Shown here: piece by piece, positions 25,748-34,198 of the stretch | Numbering within the stretch: the first letter of the stretch is position 1 | Layout: every line of letters starts with the position of its first letter | Source of the DNA: Iocasia fonsfrigidae | GTDB lineage: Bacteria > Bacillota > Halanaerobiia > Halanaerobiales > DTU029 | DNA length: 64,000 nt | Assembly: GCF_017751145.1 (NCBI RefSeq) | Contig: NZ_CP046640.1 | Span: 476,137 to 540,136 of the forward strand | Direction: 5' to 3' | Position numbers and translations under genes: made by a program | Notes under the pieces: generated by a model | The model's database searches: none | What the model was told of the DNA's origin: nothing | Seen by the model: the letters and a program-made list of their open reading frames with translations, nothing else

Positions 25748-26219
25748 AAGACGATATACTAAACTATCCCTATTGCTTGATAAAAAGTTGGGACTATTTG
25801 AGGAATTAATAAAACTATCCAGGAAACAAACAGGAGTTATTGAGGATGAAAACTGGGATGGGCTGCAGTCTCTACTTGATAAGAAAGAAGTACTAATGCA
25901 GAATGCAGATAAACTGGAAGAAAAGCTGAAACCTATTACTGAAAAAATTATTAACAATTACGATTTAAATAGAGACAACTGGGTAGAAGGTATTCAGGGG
26001 ATCACGGAAATACCAGAAAATATTAAAAGCGATATAAAAAAATTGGATGTGATGATCAGGGAGTTAAAAGAACTACATGAGCAAAGCGTAAAAGATATCG
26101 AAGGGAAGAGAGAGGAACTAAACGAGGTCATGATCAAACTCCAGAATGGACGAAGAGCTAATAATGGGTACAATAATACCCAGAGAATATACTCAACTTT
26201 TATTGATCAAAAGAGTTGA
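25737..26219 (+). CDS. FlgN/FliT-like flagellar chaperone (second of three)
   Basis: A 160-residue helical, coiled-coil-rich protein, with KLGLFEELIKLSRKQTGVI...DWDGLQSLLDKKEVLMQ-type helices as in FlgN/FliT chaperones. Given its position immediately after fliS, it may be the FliT-like partner of the cap protein FliD; this is inference from context. TTG 25737 overlaps the end of fliS by 11 bases, with GGGGGC upstream. Its C-terminal 25 residues are basic and probably disordered. No membrane segment. Confidence 0.65.
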   Translation: MKDKRRYTKLSLLLDKKLGLFEELIKLSRKQTGVIEDENWDGLQSLLDKKEVLMQNADKLEEKLKPITEKIINNYDLNRDNWVEGIQGITEIPENIKSDIKKLDVMIRELKELHEQSVKDIEGKREELNEVMIKLQNGRRANNGYNNTQRIYSTFIDQKS

Positions 26220-26274
26220 TTGTTATCAATATGATTTTTAAAATAAAAACTAAACTCTGAGAGGAGGGTATAAA

Positions 26275-26619
26275 GTGAAAGTTGAAGGTTTAGATATGCC
26301 CCAACAGCAGCTGGGGGTACAGCACAAGCAGACTGAAGAGACAAGCAGTATTATTCTTAAGGAGCATCAAAAGAAAGAAAATGAAGGTGATTTCTTTAAT
26401 GCTGAATTAGAAGAAGGTGTTGAGGAACTCAATAATACTGTAGAGGCCTTACATCAGGATTTGAAATTTGAGCTGCATGAAAGTTCAGGAAGAATGATGG
26501 TCGAGGTTATTAATCTGGATAATAAAGAGGTAATCAAGGAAATTCCACCCCGGGAAGTACTTGATATGCTCGGCCGTATCAGGGAGATGGTCGGCCTGCT
26601 ATTAGATGAGAAAATATAA
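26275..26619 (+). CDS. flaG: FlaG-family protein
   Basis: A 114-residue protein. The first half is polar and probably disordered; the second half (ELNNTVEALHQDLKFELHESSGRMMVEVINLDNKEVIKEIPPREVLDMLGRIREMVGLLLDEKI) is the complete FlaG domain, with the conserved IPPxExL motif. FlaG influences filament length in other bacteria. GTG 26275 follows GAGGAGGG. It lies within the chaperone cluster and is probably co-transcribed with flgK. Confidence 0.9.
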   Translation: MKVEGLDMPQQQLGVQHKQTEETSSIILKEHQKKENEGDFFNAELEEGVEELNNTVEALHQDLKFELHESSGRMMVEVINLDNKEVIKEIPPREVLDMLGRIREMVGLLLDEKI

Positions 26620-26652
26620 TTTGAAATTTTTTACCTAGAAGGGGAGTCATCT

Positions 26653-27108
26653 ATGACAGCTGATTCGAAGAAAATATGGGAGATATTAAAAAGAGAATAT
26701 CAGTTATACCAGTCTATCTATCAGCTGGTTCAACAGAAACAGGATATTATTATAGCAGAGGATTTAGAAGGGCTGGAAGGGCTTGTAAAAAAAGAAGAAA
26801 AACTCCTGGTTGAAGTCCAGGGACTGGAGGAAGCAAGATTAGAGCTGCTAGATGCTAATCTGGACAGTAGATTGCCCCAGTTGGGAGAAGCAGACAAACA
26901 AAAATTAGATGACTTAAAAAAGCAACTACTATCTTTAACACTTAAACTAAAAGAACAGAATCTATTAAATACCCAACTCATAGAAGATTCACTTACTTTA
27001 GTAAATATTAAATTAAATCTGGTTAAGAACAATGCTAATACAAAGACCTATAGTAAAAAGGGATTAGTCAAGAAATCCGGGAGTACTTTTGTTAATAGAA
27101 GGGCATAG
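26653..27108 (+). CDS. FlgN-like flagellar export chaperone (third of three)
   Basis: A 151-residue helical protein. The pattern QDIIIAEDLEGLEGLVKKEEKLLVEVQGLEEARLELL and the C-terminal helix NTQLIEDSLTLVNIKLNLVK match FlgN, and the closing segment NTQLIEDSL is close to that of the FlgN-like protein at 24778 (NKQLIEDSL). It directly precedes flgK, so it is the best positional candidate for the FlgK/FlgL chaperone. ATG 26653 follows GAAGGGGAG. The repeated presence of FlgN-type genes in one operon may reflect duplication. Confidence 0.82.
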   Translation: MTADSKKIWEILKREYQLYQSIYQLVQQKQDIIIAEDLEGLEGLVKKEEKLLVEVQGLEEARLELLDANLDSRLPQLGEADKQKLDDLKKQLLSLTLKLKEQNLLNTQLIEDSLTLVNIKLNLVKNNANTKTYSKKGLVKKSGSTFVNRRA

Positions 27109-27130
27109 TTTATAGAAGGAGGTTAGGCAA

Positions 27131-28909
27131 ATGTCGTCAACATTTGGTGGAGTAGAATTAGGTAAAAGGGCACTACAGACCCAGCAGAAATCAATGAGTG
27201 TAGCTGGGCATAATATTGCCAATGCCGCTAATGAAAATTATTCACGGCAGCGGGCGATTCAAAGCACAACTATTCCTTATACCTCCCCATCATTATATAG
27301 TAGTACAGGGGCAGGACAGGTAGGTACTGGTGTCTATGTTAAGGAAATATCGAGGATGAGGGATCAATTTATTGATAACCGTATTTGGTATGAAAACCAG
27401 GGTTTAGGTGCCTGGAATATCAGGAAAGAAAACCTGCAGCAGATAGAGGGTATTTATAATGAATTGGATGAGGGAAGTCTCAAAAGTAGTTTAGACGATT
27501 TCTTTCAGTATTTTAGTAATTTGGTTGGAGCTGATCCTGAAAGTAGTGATTCTACCAGGGGAGCGATAATTCAGCAGGCTGTTACTCTGACAACCCAGAT
27601 GAATCATATTAATGCTTCTTTGATGGAGTTCAGGGAGCATTTAGGTAGTGAAATAGAGAATAAAATTTCGAAGGTCAATAATTTGACTTCAAAGATTGCT
27701 GACTTGAATAAACAGATTAAGGCGATTGAGGCAGATACAACTAAAGCTGCCAATGACCTCTGTGATGAAAGAGATGCCTTAATTGATGACCTTTCCAAAA
27801 TGATTGATATTCAAGTGACGATTGACAGTGAAAACCAGGCCCAGGTCAGTTTAAATGGGATTGGCATTGTCCATGGTGATGATTCCAGGAAAATTATTGC
27901 CGAGGCTAATGATGTCAGTAGAACATCTGCTGACGGCAAGAGGACTTATAATGATGGTGAATTTGATAAATACACCTTTACCATTGATGGTAATGAGGCT
28001 CATATTGATAGTGGTGAAATATATGGTTTGATGACTGTCCGTGAAGAGATAGCTGACCAGAAGATGAACAAGCTGGACCTTCTGGCTGAAAGTTTAATTG
28101 AGGAAGTCAATGCCCTGCATAGGACAGGATATGGTAAAAGTGACCTGGGCATGACAGAGATGGTTTCAGCAGAACAGACAAATACAGCAGATCCCCTTGA
28201 CGGGAATACTAGTACTATTCAGGTTTTAGTAAATGATGGTACTACTACAACTACTACTGATATAACTATTAATAGTGGTGACAGTCTGGCAGATATAGCC
28301 AGCAATATTAATTCAGTTGCTAATGTTACTGCAACTGTTAATGGAGACAGGTTGGAGATTGAGAGTGCAGCTGGTTATACAATAGATATTGTTGACCGGA
28401 GTACTGATGATGAAGTTAATGCCATTGAAGAGTTGGGGTTAAGGGGTACTGGGGCAGGGCGTGATTTCTTTTCTGGTAGTGATGCCTCCAGTATAACAGT
28501 CAGTGACCAGATCTTAGATCATCCAGAAAATATTGCAGCATCCTCTCTGGCCGCCGATTCTGACGGTAAGAAAGGAAATGACTATGTAGGTAACCAGTCT
28601 ATTGCCTTAAAGATTGCCCAGTTAGCAACAGAGACCTCTGTTTCAGGCTTAGGTAATGCTACATTTAATGAATTTTGGCAGACCCAGGCCAGTCAGCTGG
28701 GTGTTAAGATCAGTGGGGCCAAGGCAATGGAGAATAATCAGAAGGTATTACTCGGTTCCCTGGAAGAGAAGAAACAGGAGGTATCCGGGGTTTCACTGGA
28801 TGAAGAATTTACGGAAATGATTAAGTTTCAGCACGGCTATAATGCTGCTTCCAAGGTTGTTTCAATTATGGATGAGATGTTGGATACTTTAATTAATGGA
28901 ATAATATAG
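27131..28909 (+). CDS. flgK: Hook-filament junction protein FlgK
   Basis: A 592-residue exported structural protein. The N-terminal rod-hook motif (GVELGKRALQTQQKSMSVAGHNIANAANENYSRQR, read as overlapping parts) and the C-terminal helix (FTEMIKFQHGYNAASKVVSIMDEMLDTLI) are intact and typical of FlgK. The central part (about 350-470) is a variable surface domain rich in Thr and Asp (TTTTDITINSGDSLADIASNIN), which reads like the insertion domain also present in FliD and FlgL of related bacteria. It joins the hook to the filament. ATG 27131 follows AGGAGG. flgL follows after 22 bases. Confidence 0.96.
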   Translation: MSSTFGGVELGKRALQTQQKSMSVAGHNIANAANENYSRQRAIQSTTIPYTSPSLYSSTGAGQVGTGVYVKEISRMRDQFIDNRIWYENQGLGAWNIRKENLQQIEGIYNELDEGSLKSSLDDFFQYFSNLVGADPESSDSTRGAIIQQAVTLTTQMNHINASLMEFREHLGSEIENKISKVNNLTSKIADLNKQIKAIEADTTKAANDLCDERDALIDDLSKMIDIQVTIDSENQAQVSLNGIGIVHGDDSRKIIAEANDVSRTSADGKRTYNDGEFDKYTFTIDGNEAHIDSGEIYGLMTVREEIADQKMNKLDLLAESLIEEVNALHRTGYGKSDLGMTEMVSAEQTNTADPLDGNTSTIQVLVNDGTTTTTTDITINSGDSLADIASNINSVANVTATVNGDRLEIESAAGYTIDIVDRSTDDEVNAIEELGLRGTGAGRDFFSGSDASSITVSDQILDHPENIAASSLAADSDGKKGNDYVGNQSIALKIAQLATETSVSGLGNATFNEFWQTQASQLGVKISGAKAMENNQKVLLGSLEEKKQEVSGVSLDEEFTEMIKFQHGYNAASKVVSIMDEMLDTLINGII

Positions 28910-28931
28910 TAGAGAAAGGGGGTAATGTATA

Positions 28932-29831
28932 ATGTCGCGTATAACCAATAATATGATTATCAGTGACTTTTTGTCTAATTATAATAAAAGCCAGAATAAA
29001 CTCAACAAATATATGAATCAATTGTCTACAGGTGATAAATTCAGCAGGATTTCAGAGGAACCTATTGATGCCGTTAAGTCAATGAGACTGGATACAATTC
29101 TTAGTTTTAACCAACAATATCAGGACAATGCTGCAGAGGGGATTAGCTGGTTGAAAGTAACTGATGAGGCCTTAAATGAAGTTGGTAAGACCTTGCGTAC
29201 TCTTCGTACTGATGCTCTTGCAGCTGCTACTGGTACAATGACTCCAGAGTCCCGCCAGAAACTACTGCCGAAGGTTGAGCAGTTAAGAAAAGACCTGGTT
29301 GAGATAGCTAATAGTAAATATGCTAATAGTTATATCTTTAATGGTTTCAAGACAAAGGTTAAACCATATCAGGACGCAGCTTCACTGATCCCTGGTGACT
29401 ATGAGGCTAATGGTGCTGTATCCACCGGGAAATTAGAGCGCGAGGTTGCCGCTGGGACAGTTGTTGGTGTTAATGTAACTGGTCCAGAAATAGGTTTTGC
29501 TCAGATGTTTGCTGATATAAATAATTTTAGTGTGGCCCTGGCCAGTGATGACCCAGTTGAAATACAGAACACTATAGATAATATAGATACCCATATTGAG
29601 AATGTATTAGTTGCTCGGTCCCAGGTTGGTTCCTGTCAAAACAGGTTAGAGCTGGGTGCTGACAGGTTATCTGCCCAGGAGGTAACCTATACCGATATAC
29701 TTTCTAAGACAGCTGATACTGATGTAGCAGAAACTATTATGAAATATATGAATGAAGAGAATGTCTTTAGACTCGCCCTGCAAACTGGCTCCAGAATATT
29801 CCAGCCTACTCTGATGGATTTTCTGAGATAA
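28932..29831 (+). CDS. flgL: Hook-filament junction protein FlgL
   Basis: A 299-residue flagellin-like junction protein. The N-terminus MSRITNNMIISDFLSNYNKS and the following LNKYMNQLSTGDKFSRISEEP correspond to the flagellin D0/D1 helices in FlgL form; the C-terminus (IMKYMNEENVFRLALQTGSRIFQPTLMDFLR) is typical. It forms the second junction layer between FlgK and filament. ATG 28932 follows AAAGGGGG. The close spacing to flgK and the yviE-like gene indicates one operon. Confidence 0.95.
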   Translation: MSRITNNMIISDFLSNYNKSQNKLNKYMNQLSTGDKFSRISEEPIDAVKSMRLDTILSFNQQYQDNAAEGISWLKVTDEALNEVGKTLRTLRTDALAAATGTMTPESRQKLLPKVEQLRKDLVEIANSKYANSYIFNGFKTKVKPYQDAASLIPGDYEANGAVSTGKLEREVAAGTVVGVNVTGPEIGFAQMFADINNFSVALASDDPVEIQNTIDNIDTHIENVLVARSQVGSCQNRLELGADRLSAQEVTYTDILSKTADTDVAETIMKYMNEENVFRLALQTGSRIFQPTLMDFLR

Positions 29832-29870
29832 AAAAGATTTCTGATAAGATAGATTGATAGGTGGTAAGCT

Positions 29871-30464
29871 ATGAATATACCCCAACTTAAGATAAATTTT
29901 ACTAGGGCCCAGATTGGTATGAAGTGGATAAGGGGTTCGATGGAGATCGAACAAAATATACCTCAGCTTGATATAGACTATGGTAACAGCCGTCCCTATC
30001 AGGTGGTAGGTGATATGGAGATCTCTAATCCTCCGGCAGAAATGGAGATTGATTATACCAAACCATTAGAAGACCTGGGGTATAGAAAACTCTATTCCCT
30101 GATAAATTTTATGAGCAATAAAGCTAAGGAAAAAGCCTTGGAGGGTATCAAGGAAGATTCCCGGGATGGGGATTACCTGGGGAAACTTGAACTCGGTGGA
30201 AACAGGATTGCCCAGTTAGCCAGGAGTAAGCTCTTAGAGGAAAAACAGGAAGTTAATGTAGAACTTTTGCCCAAACATCCGCCGGATATTAAGGTTAAGA
30301 CCTACCCGGTAAAAGTAACGGTAGATCCAGCAGATATTGATGTGGAAAGTAATTTTGCTTTCCCTAAAGCTAAAATCCGGCCTGACCGGGTGAAGATATA
30401 TCTGGCCCAAAAAGCGAAATTGGATATTGAGCTTGTTGAACATCAGGTAAATATAAAGGTTTAA
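29871..30464 (+). CDS. yviE: YviE-like protein (DUF6470 family)
   Basis: A 197-residue cytoplasmic protein lying between flgL and fliW, exactly where Bacillus has yviE. It begins MNIPQLKINFTRAQIGM and contains paired short beta stretches (IPQLDIDYG, PAEMEIDYT) typical of the DUF6470 family, and a C-terminal repeat of KV/EVNV strands. The function of this family is not established. ATG 29871 follows GGTGG. Its constant neighbourhood suggests a role in filament assembly or flagellin regulation. Confidence 0.8.
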   Translation: MNIPQLKINFTRAQIGMKWIRGSMEIEQNIPQLDIDYGNSRPYQVVGDMEISNPPAEMEIDYTKPLEDLGYRKLYSLINFMSNKAKEKALEGIKEDSRDGDYLGKLELGGNRIAQLARSKLLEEKQEVNVELLPKHPPDIKVKTYPVKVTVDPADIDVESNFAFPKAKIRPDRVKIYLAQKAKLDIELVEHQVNIKV

Positions 30465-30483
30465 TCTTCCGGGAGATGAGTAT

Positions 30484-30930
30484 ATGCTAGTGGAAACCAG
30501 TAATTTTGGTAAGATTGAGATTAAAAAGGAAAAGATGATAGATTTTATTGAACCCATTTTAGGTTTTGAGAAGTATAAAAGATTCACTATAATTGATAAT
30601 CTGGAAGACGATATATTTTACTGGCTGCAGTCTCTTGATAGACCAGACCTGTCCTTTATTATGATTAATCCCCTGGCCTTTGTTGATAAATACAATCTTA
30701 GTATCCCTCTTAAGTTTCAGCAGAGACTCAAGTTGGAGGAAGACTCTGAGGTGGTTTTCTATACTATTGTGGTTATTGACCAGACTACAGGGGATATACG
30801 GACAAACCTGAAGGCCCCGGTTATCATTAATACAGACAATAATAAAGCAGTTCAGCTTGTGCTGGATGAGGAATATCCGACGCGTTTTTATCTCTTTAAA
30901 GCAGATCCAGTAGTAGAAGGAACAGGGTAG
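30484..30930 (+). CDS. fliW: Flagellar assembly factor FliW
   Basis: A 148-residue beta-rich protein with the FliW signature FIEPILGFEKYKRFTIID and LDRPDLSFIMINPLAFV. FliW binds either flagellin or CsrA: when free flagellin is scarce, FliW sequesters CsrA and so relieves repression of flagellin translation. ATG 30484 follows GGGAGATG. csrA begins 16 bases downstream, reproducing the fliW-csrA pair of Bacillus. Confidence 0.95.
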   Translation: MLVETSNFGKIEIKKEKMIDFIEPILGFEKYKRFTIIDNLEDDIFYWLQSLDRPDLSFIMINPLAFVDKYNLSIPLKFQQRLKLEEDSEVVFYTIVVIDQTTGDIRTNLKAPVIINTDNNKAVQLVLDEEYPTRFYLFKADPVVEGTG

Positions 30931-30946
30931 CAGCCAGGGGGTAGTC

Positions 30947-31204
30947 ATGTTAATATTAAGCAGGAAAAAAGATGAAAGTATCATTATAGATGATAAGATC
31001 AAGATTAAGGTAATAGATATTGACGGTAACCGTATCCAACTGGGGATATCGGCCCCTGAATCGATTACTATCCACCGGGAAGAGGTCTATCTGGAAATAC
31101 AGGAAGAGAATAGAATGGCAGCCTTAGAGAAGGTCAACCTCTCAGAACTGGCAGCCAACTTAAAAAAAGGGGCATCTCAAAAGAAAAATAAAAAGGGTGA
31201 ATAG
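30947..31204 (+). CDS. csrA: Carbon storage regulator CsrA
   Basis: An 85-residue RNA-binding translational repressor. MLILSRKKDESIIIDDKIKI and the RIQLGISAPESITIHREEVY core are canonical; the C-terminus (about 60-85) is longer than in Proteobacteria and basic, as often seen where FliW controls CsrA. Target sites would be GGA-containing hairpins in the flagellin leaders (see 34149-34188). ATG 30947 follows AGGGGG. It is the last gene of the flgM-csrA operon and is followed by the flagellin promoter at 31252. Confidence 0.96.
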   Translation: MLILSRKKDESIIIDDKIKIKVIDIDGNRIQLGISAPESITIHREEVYLEIQEENRMAALEKVNLSELAANLKKGASQKKNKKGE

Positions 31205-31251
31205 TGGAACTGGCTGGTAGATTATCTTAATAAATAGGCCCTTTAGTCTAT

Positions 31252-31277
31252 TAAGATTTATCAGCTATTTACGATAA
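31252..31277 (+). promoter_or_regulatory. Sigma-28-like promoter of the first flagellin gene
   Basis: TAAG and TACGATAA, 14 bases apart, as before flgM. The leader that follows has GGGAGG (31288-31293), GGAGG (31297-31301) and GGAGGA (31324-31329), so it offers several possible CsrA contact sites. Confidence 0.65.
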
Positions 31278-31337
31278 GTATAATGCAGGGAGGCAAGGAG
31301 GCTTTCCTGACAAAATACATCAAGGAGGATGATTGGT

Positions 31338-32168
31338 ATGATTATCAATCACAATATTAGTTCCATGAACGCTTTGAGGAATCTTAGCGTAAACTCAAAC
31401 GAGATGTCCAAGACAATGGAGAAGTTATCATCAGGTTACCGCATTAACCGGGCTGCTGATGATGCTGCTGGGCTGGCTATCTCTGAGAAAATGCGGGCAC
31501 AGATTAGTGGTCTAAAGCAGGCACAGCGTAATGCCCAGGATGGTATCTCCCTAATGCAGACTGCTGAAGGATCTATGGCTGAGGTGCACACTATGTTAAG
31601 GAGGATGCGTGACCTGGCTATCCAGGCTGCTAACGGTACCAATAGTGATTCTGAAAAAGCCAAACTCCAGTCTGAGGTAGATCAGTTAGTATCTGAAATT
31701 AGTGGTATTGCTGACAGAACAGAATTTAACGCTATGAAATTATTGAATGGTAGTATTGCTAATGTTTCCTTCCAGATCGGTGCTAATGCTAACCAGACTA
31801 TTGAGGTAGGTTTGACAGACATGAGGATTACTGGTGGAGCAGATGCGACTATTACTGCTCTTGACTCATTAAGTATTTCAAATGCTGCTGATGCTCAGAC
31901 TGCTATTGGTACTTTAGATGCGGCCATCAGTACTATTTCAGCCACACGTTCTGACTTTGGTGCTGTGCAAAACAGGTTGGAACACACTATTAAGAATCTG
32001 GCTACTACTGAAGAAAATCTGCAGGCCTCTGAATCACGTATTCGTGATGCAGATATGGCTGCCCAGATGTCTGCTTTAACTAAAAATCAGATTCTGCAGC
32101 AGGCCGGTACTGCTATGTTGTCCCAGGCTAACATGAAATCTCAGACTGTTTTATCACTTCTGGGATAG
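31338..32168 (+). CDS. hag: Flagellin (first copy)
   Basis: A 276-residue filament subunit with short central domain. The conserved D0/D1 ends are complete: N-terminal [16 protein letters not shown], the [15 protein letters not shown] helix, and C-terminal [25 protein letters not shown]. Residues 160-200 form the variable, surface-exposed part. Start is ATG 31338, 8 bases after GGAGGA; ATG 31329 abuts that site. It is secreted through the flagellar export system with FliS as chaperone. Very similar to the second flagellin at 34199 except in the middle. Expression is probably sigma-28 dependent and CsrA-repressed. Confidence 0.95.
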   Translation: MIINHNISSMNALRNLSVNSNEMSKTMEKLSSGYRINRAADDAAGLAISEKMRAQISGLKQAQRNAQDGISLMQTAEGSMAEVHTMLRRMRDLAIQAANGTNSDSEKAKLQSEVDQLVSEISGIADRTEFNAMKLLNGSIANVSFQIGANANQTIEVGLTDMRITGGADATITALDSLSISNAADAQTAIGTLDAAISTISATRSDFGAVQNRLEHTIKNLATTEENLQASESRIRDADMAAQMSALTKNQILQQAGTAMLSQANMKSQTVLSLLG

Positions 32169-32193
32169 TTAAAAACTTTATTTAAGGTAGAAG

Positions 32194-32226
32194 ATACCAA
32201 CCGGTATGAACTGCCGGTTGGTATTT
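32194..32226 (+). terminator. Probable terminator after the first flagellin gene
   Basis: ATACCAACCGG and CCGGTTGGTAT form an 11-base perfect stem; only three T follow, so termination may be partial and allow read-through into fliD. Confidence 0.65.
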
Positions 32227-32286
32227 CCAAATATTAACAATACATAAATTTAAGCTAAGATTATTTAATTCAAGGGGGTTTTAAAT

Positions 32287-33933
32287 ATGGGACTAAGTAT
32301 AGGTGGGTTTAATGGTATTGATACCGACGAACTCCTGACAAAATTGATGTATATTGAAAAGGCGCCTTTAAGGCGTTTAGAAGAAGACAAAAAAGAAGTT
32401 CAGGCCCAGATAAGCGCCTGGCAGCAGCTTAATAGTGCTCTAGATACTTTCAAGAGTAAGGCTGGAGATTTAAGTGATATCTTTGATAAGATGGCTCCGA
32501 CAGTTGATGATGAAGAGGTTCTTACCGCCACTGCTAATAGTTTTGCTAGTTCAGGAAATTATGAGATTGAGGTAAAACAGCTATTTCAGGCCCACACTGT
32601 AGCTTCAAGTGCAGAGGTGGAAGCAGACACAATCAGTGGCAGTTTTGATATAGAGATTAATGATTATTCGATAACAATAGATGTGTCAGAGGCTTCTTTG
32701 CAAGATATTGCCGATAAGATCAATAATACTATCATTGACCATGATGGTGATTCTAACACAGATAAGATTCAGCTGGCCCAGGCCTCTGTTGTTGATAATA
32801 AATTAGTTGTACAGGCTGCGGGAGATGTCATTAATGAAGGTACAAATATAACTAATGAGGTATCATTCACTAATGAAACTAATAATATCTTATCTACTTT
32901 GCACCTGGACACAATGGATACAGTTCAAAACCATCAGATGGCTCAGTTTAAAGTTAACGGACTTTTAGTAGAGCGGGGCAGTAATGAAGATATTGATGAT
33001 GTCATAAAAGGTGTGACACTTAATTTAGAAGGTAAATTAAGTGAAGCAGGTGAAACGACAACTCTGCGGGTAGGAACTGATAAAGAGGCCATGAAGGAAA
33101 AAATTAAAGCCTTTGTAGATCAGTATAATAGCCTATTGAAAACCATTAATAAATACGGCCACCCTGACGAGGCAGAGATTGAGAAGGGTGAGGGGGATGC
33201 GGTTTTAAGTGGTGAATCAGCTTTAAGTACTGTGGAATCAATGATGTATTCCAGTGTAATGAATCCTAATGGCTCGCTCAGTTCTGCTGACTGGTTGAGT
33301 AATACACCATTATCCTGGGATGCTGGTACTACAAATAATCTTGTGATAGATGGTACTACCGTTTCTCTCGATGGTGCTTCTACCCTGGAAGAGATTGCTG
33401 AACAGATCAATACAGAACTCGGTAAAGATATGGCCAGTATTAAAGATAATAGACTGGTTTTAACAAGCGAGGGGAGTCTTGCTGTAGACCTGACCGGGAG
33501 TGATGGTGTTGTTTTAACTGACCTGCAGATTCCCGAGACCTTTAAAACTAATGTAGTATCACTAATGGGTATTACTGTAGATAGATATGGTGAAATGTCT
33601 ATCGATGAAGATAAACTGGATCAGGCCCTGTCAAAAAACATGTCTGATGTTAAACAGATGTTTACCGGTGTTAATGGTATTGTTGACCGGGTAGAAACTA
33701 ATGTAGACAATGCCATTAAATCATACAGTTATTCCAGTGGTGGTGGTTATGTTTCCGGTAGAATAAGTACTTTACAGAAGGAAATTAAATATATAGATGA
33801 AGATATTGAAAACATGGAGAGGCGCCTTGATATGAAAGAAATAACTTTAAAGGCTAAGTTTACCCGGATGGACCAGTTAATGACTCAACTGAAGAATCAG
33901 GGTTCCTGGTTTACTTCGAATAGTTCTTCCTGA
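32287..33933 (+). CDS. fliD: Filament cap protein FliD
   Basis: A 548-residue exported protein. The N-terminus (GGFNGIDTDELLTKLMYIEKAPLRRLEEDKKEVQAQI in parts) and the C-terminal coiled coil (YIDEDIENMERRLDMKEITLKAKFTRMDQLMTQLKNQGSWF) are those of FliD. The central portion has two Ig-like/flagellin-like segments with TVSLDGASTLEEIAEQINTE-type repeats. It forms the cap under which flagellin polymerises. ATG 32287 follows AAGGGGG. It lies between the two flagellin genes and has no adjoining fliS, which is found upstream at 25331. Confidence 0.93.
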   Translation: MGLSIGGFNGIDTDELLTKLMYIEKAPLRRLEEDKKEVQAQISAWQQLNSALDTFKSKAGDLSDIFDKMAPTVDDEEVLTATANSFASSGNYEIEVKQLFQAHTVASSAEVEADTISGSFDIEINDYSITIDVSEASLQDIADKINNTIIDHDGDSNTDKIQLAQASVVDNKLVVQAAGDVINEGTNITNEVSFTNETNNILSTLHLDTMDTVQNHQMAQFKVNGLLVERGSNEDIDDVIKGVTLNLEGKLSEAGETTTLRVGTDKEAMKEKIKAFVDQYNSLLKTINKYGHPDEAEIEKGEGDAVLSGESALSTVESMMYSSVMNPNGSLSSADWLSNTPLSWDAGTTNNLVIDGTTVSLDGASTLEEIAEQINTELGKDMASIKDNRLVLTSEGSLAVDLTGSDGVVLTDLQIPETFKTNVVSLMGITVDRYGEMSIDEDKLDQALSKNMSDVKQMFTGVNGIVDRVETNVDNAIKSYSYSSGGGYVSGRISTLQKEIKYIDEDIENMERRLDMKEITLKAKFTRMDQLMTQLKNQGSWFTSNSSS

Positions 33934-34031
33934 GCTAGGAAACAGGTATAATGGTGGGTAAATTGATTGTCGGCAAATTATATGTCGTAAAAGGATTAAA
34001 AAGATAAAAAAAGGAGCATTTAGATAAAAAT

Positions 34032-34097
34032 AGCCCTAATTGCCCAGTTATCATTAGATAATTAGACCTATTTGCTTCATATAGTCTTATTAGGGCT
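34032..34097 (+). other. Inverted repeat between fliD and the second flagellin gene
   Basis: AGCCCTAAT (34032-34040) and ATTAGGGCT (34089-34097) are perfectly complementary over 9 bases with a 48-base AT-rich loop. It lies just before the flagellin promoter and could end the fliD transcript, although the T-run is short. Nothing else was recognised in the 33934-34108 gap. Confidence 0.4.
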
Positions 34098-34108
34098 TTG
34101 GTATCAAT

Positions 34109-34135
34109 TAATAATTTAGGTCTATCGTCCGATAT
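34109..34135 (+). promoter_or_regulatory. Sigma-28-like promoter of the second flagellin gene
   Basis: TAAT and TCCGATAT, 15 bases apart, match the Bacillus SigD consensus TAAA-N15-GCCGATAT at 10 of 12 positions. It places the transcript start near 34142, about 57 bases before the flagellin ATG. Confidence 0.75.
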
Positions 34136-34148
34136 ATATTTATGAAAG

Positions 34149-34188
34149 AAGCAGGGACTGTTTCTTTACAAAATTATATCAGGGAGGA
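34149..34188 (+). promoter_or_regulatory. Candidate CsrA binding sites in the flagellin leader
   Basis: AAGCAG-GGA-CTGTTT (34149-34163) folds into a six-pair hairpin with GGA as the loop, the preferred CsrA target. A second GGA lies in GGGAGGA (34182-34188), which is also the ribosome binding site. This two-site layout mirrors the hag leader of Bacillus subtilis. Confidence 0.6.
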
Positions 34189-34198
34189 TGATGTGACT

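Noticed and set aside
30559-31002. 147-codon minus-strand frame over fliW and csrA
   Set aside because: Both opposite genes are unmistakable and the frame has no recognisable protein features.
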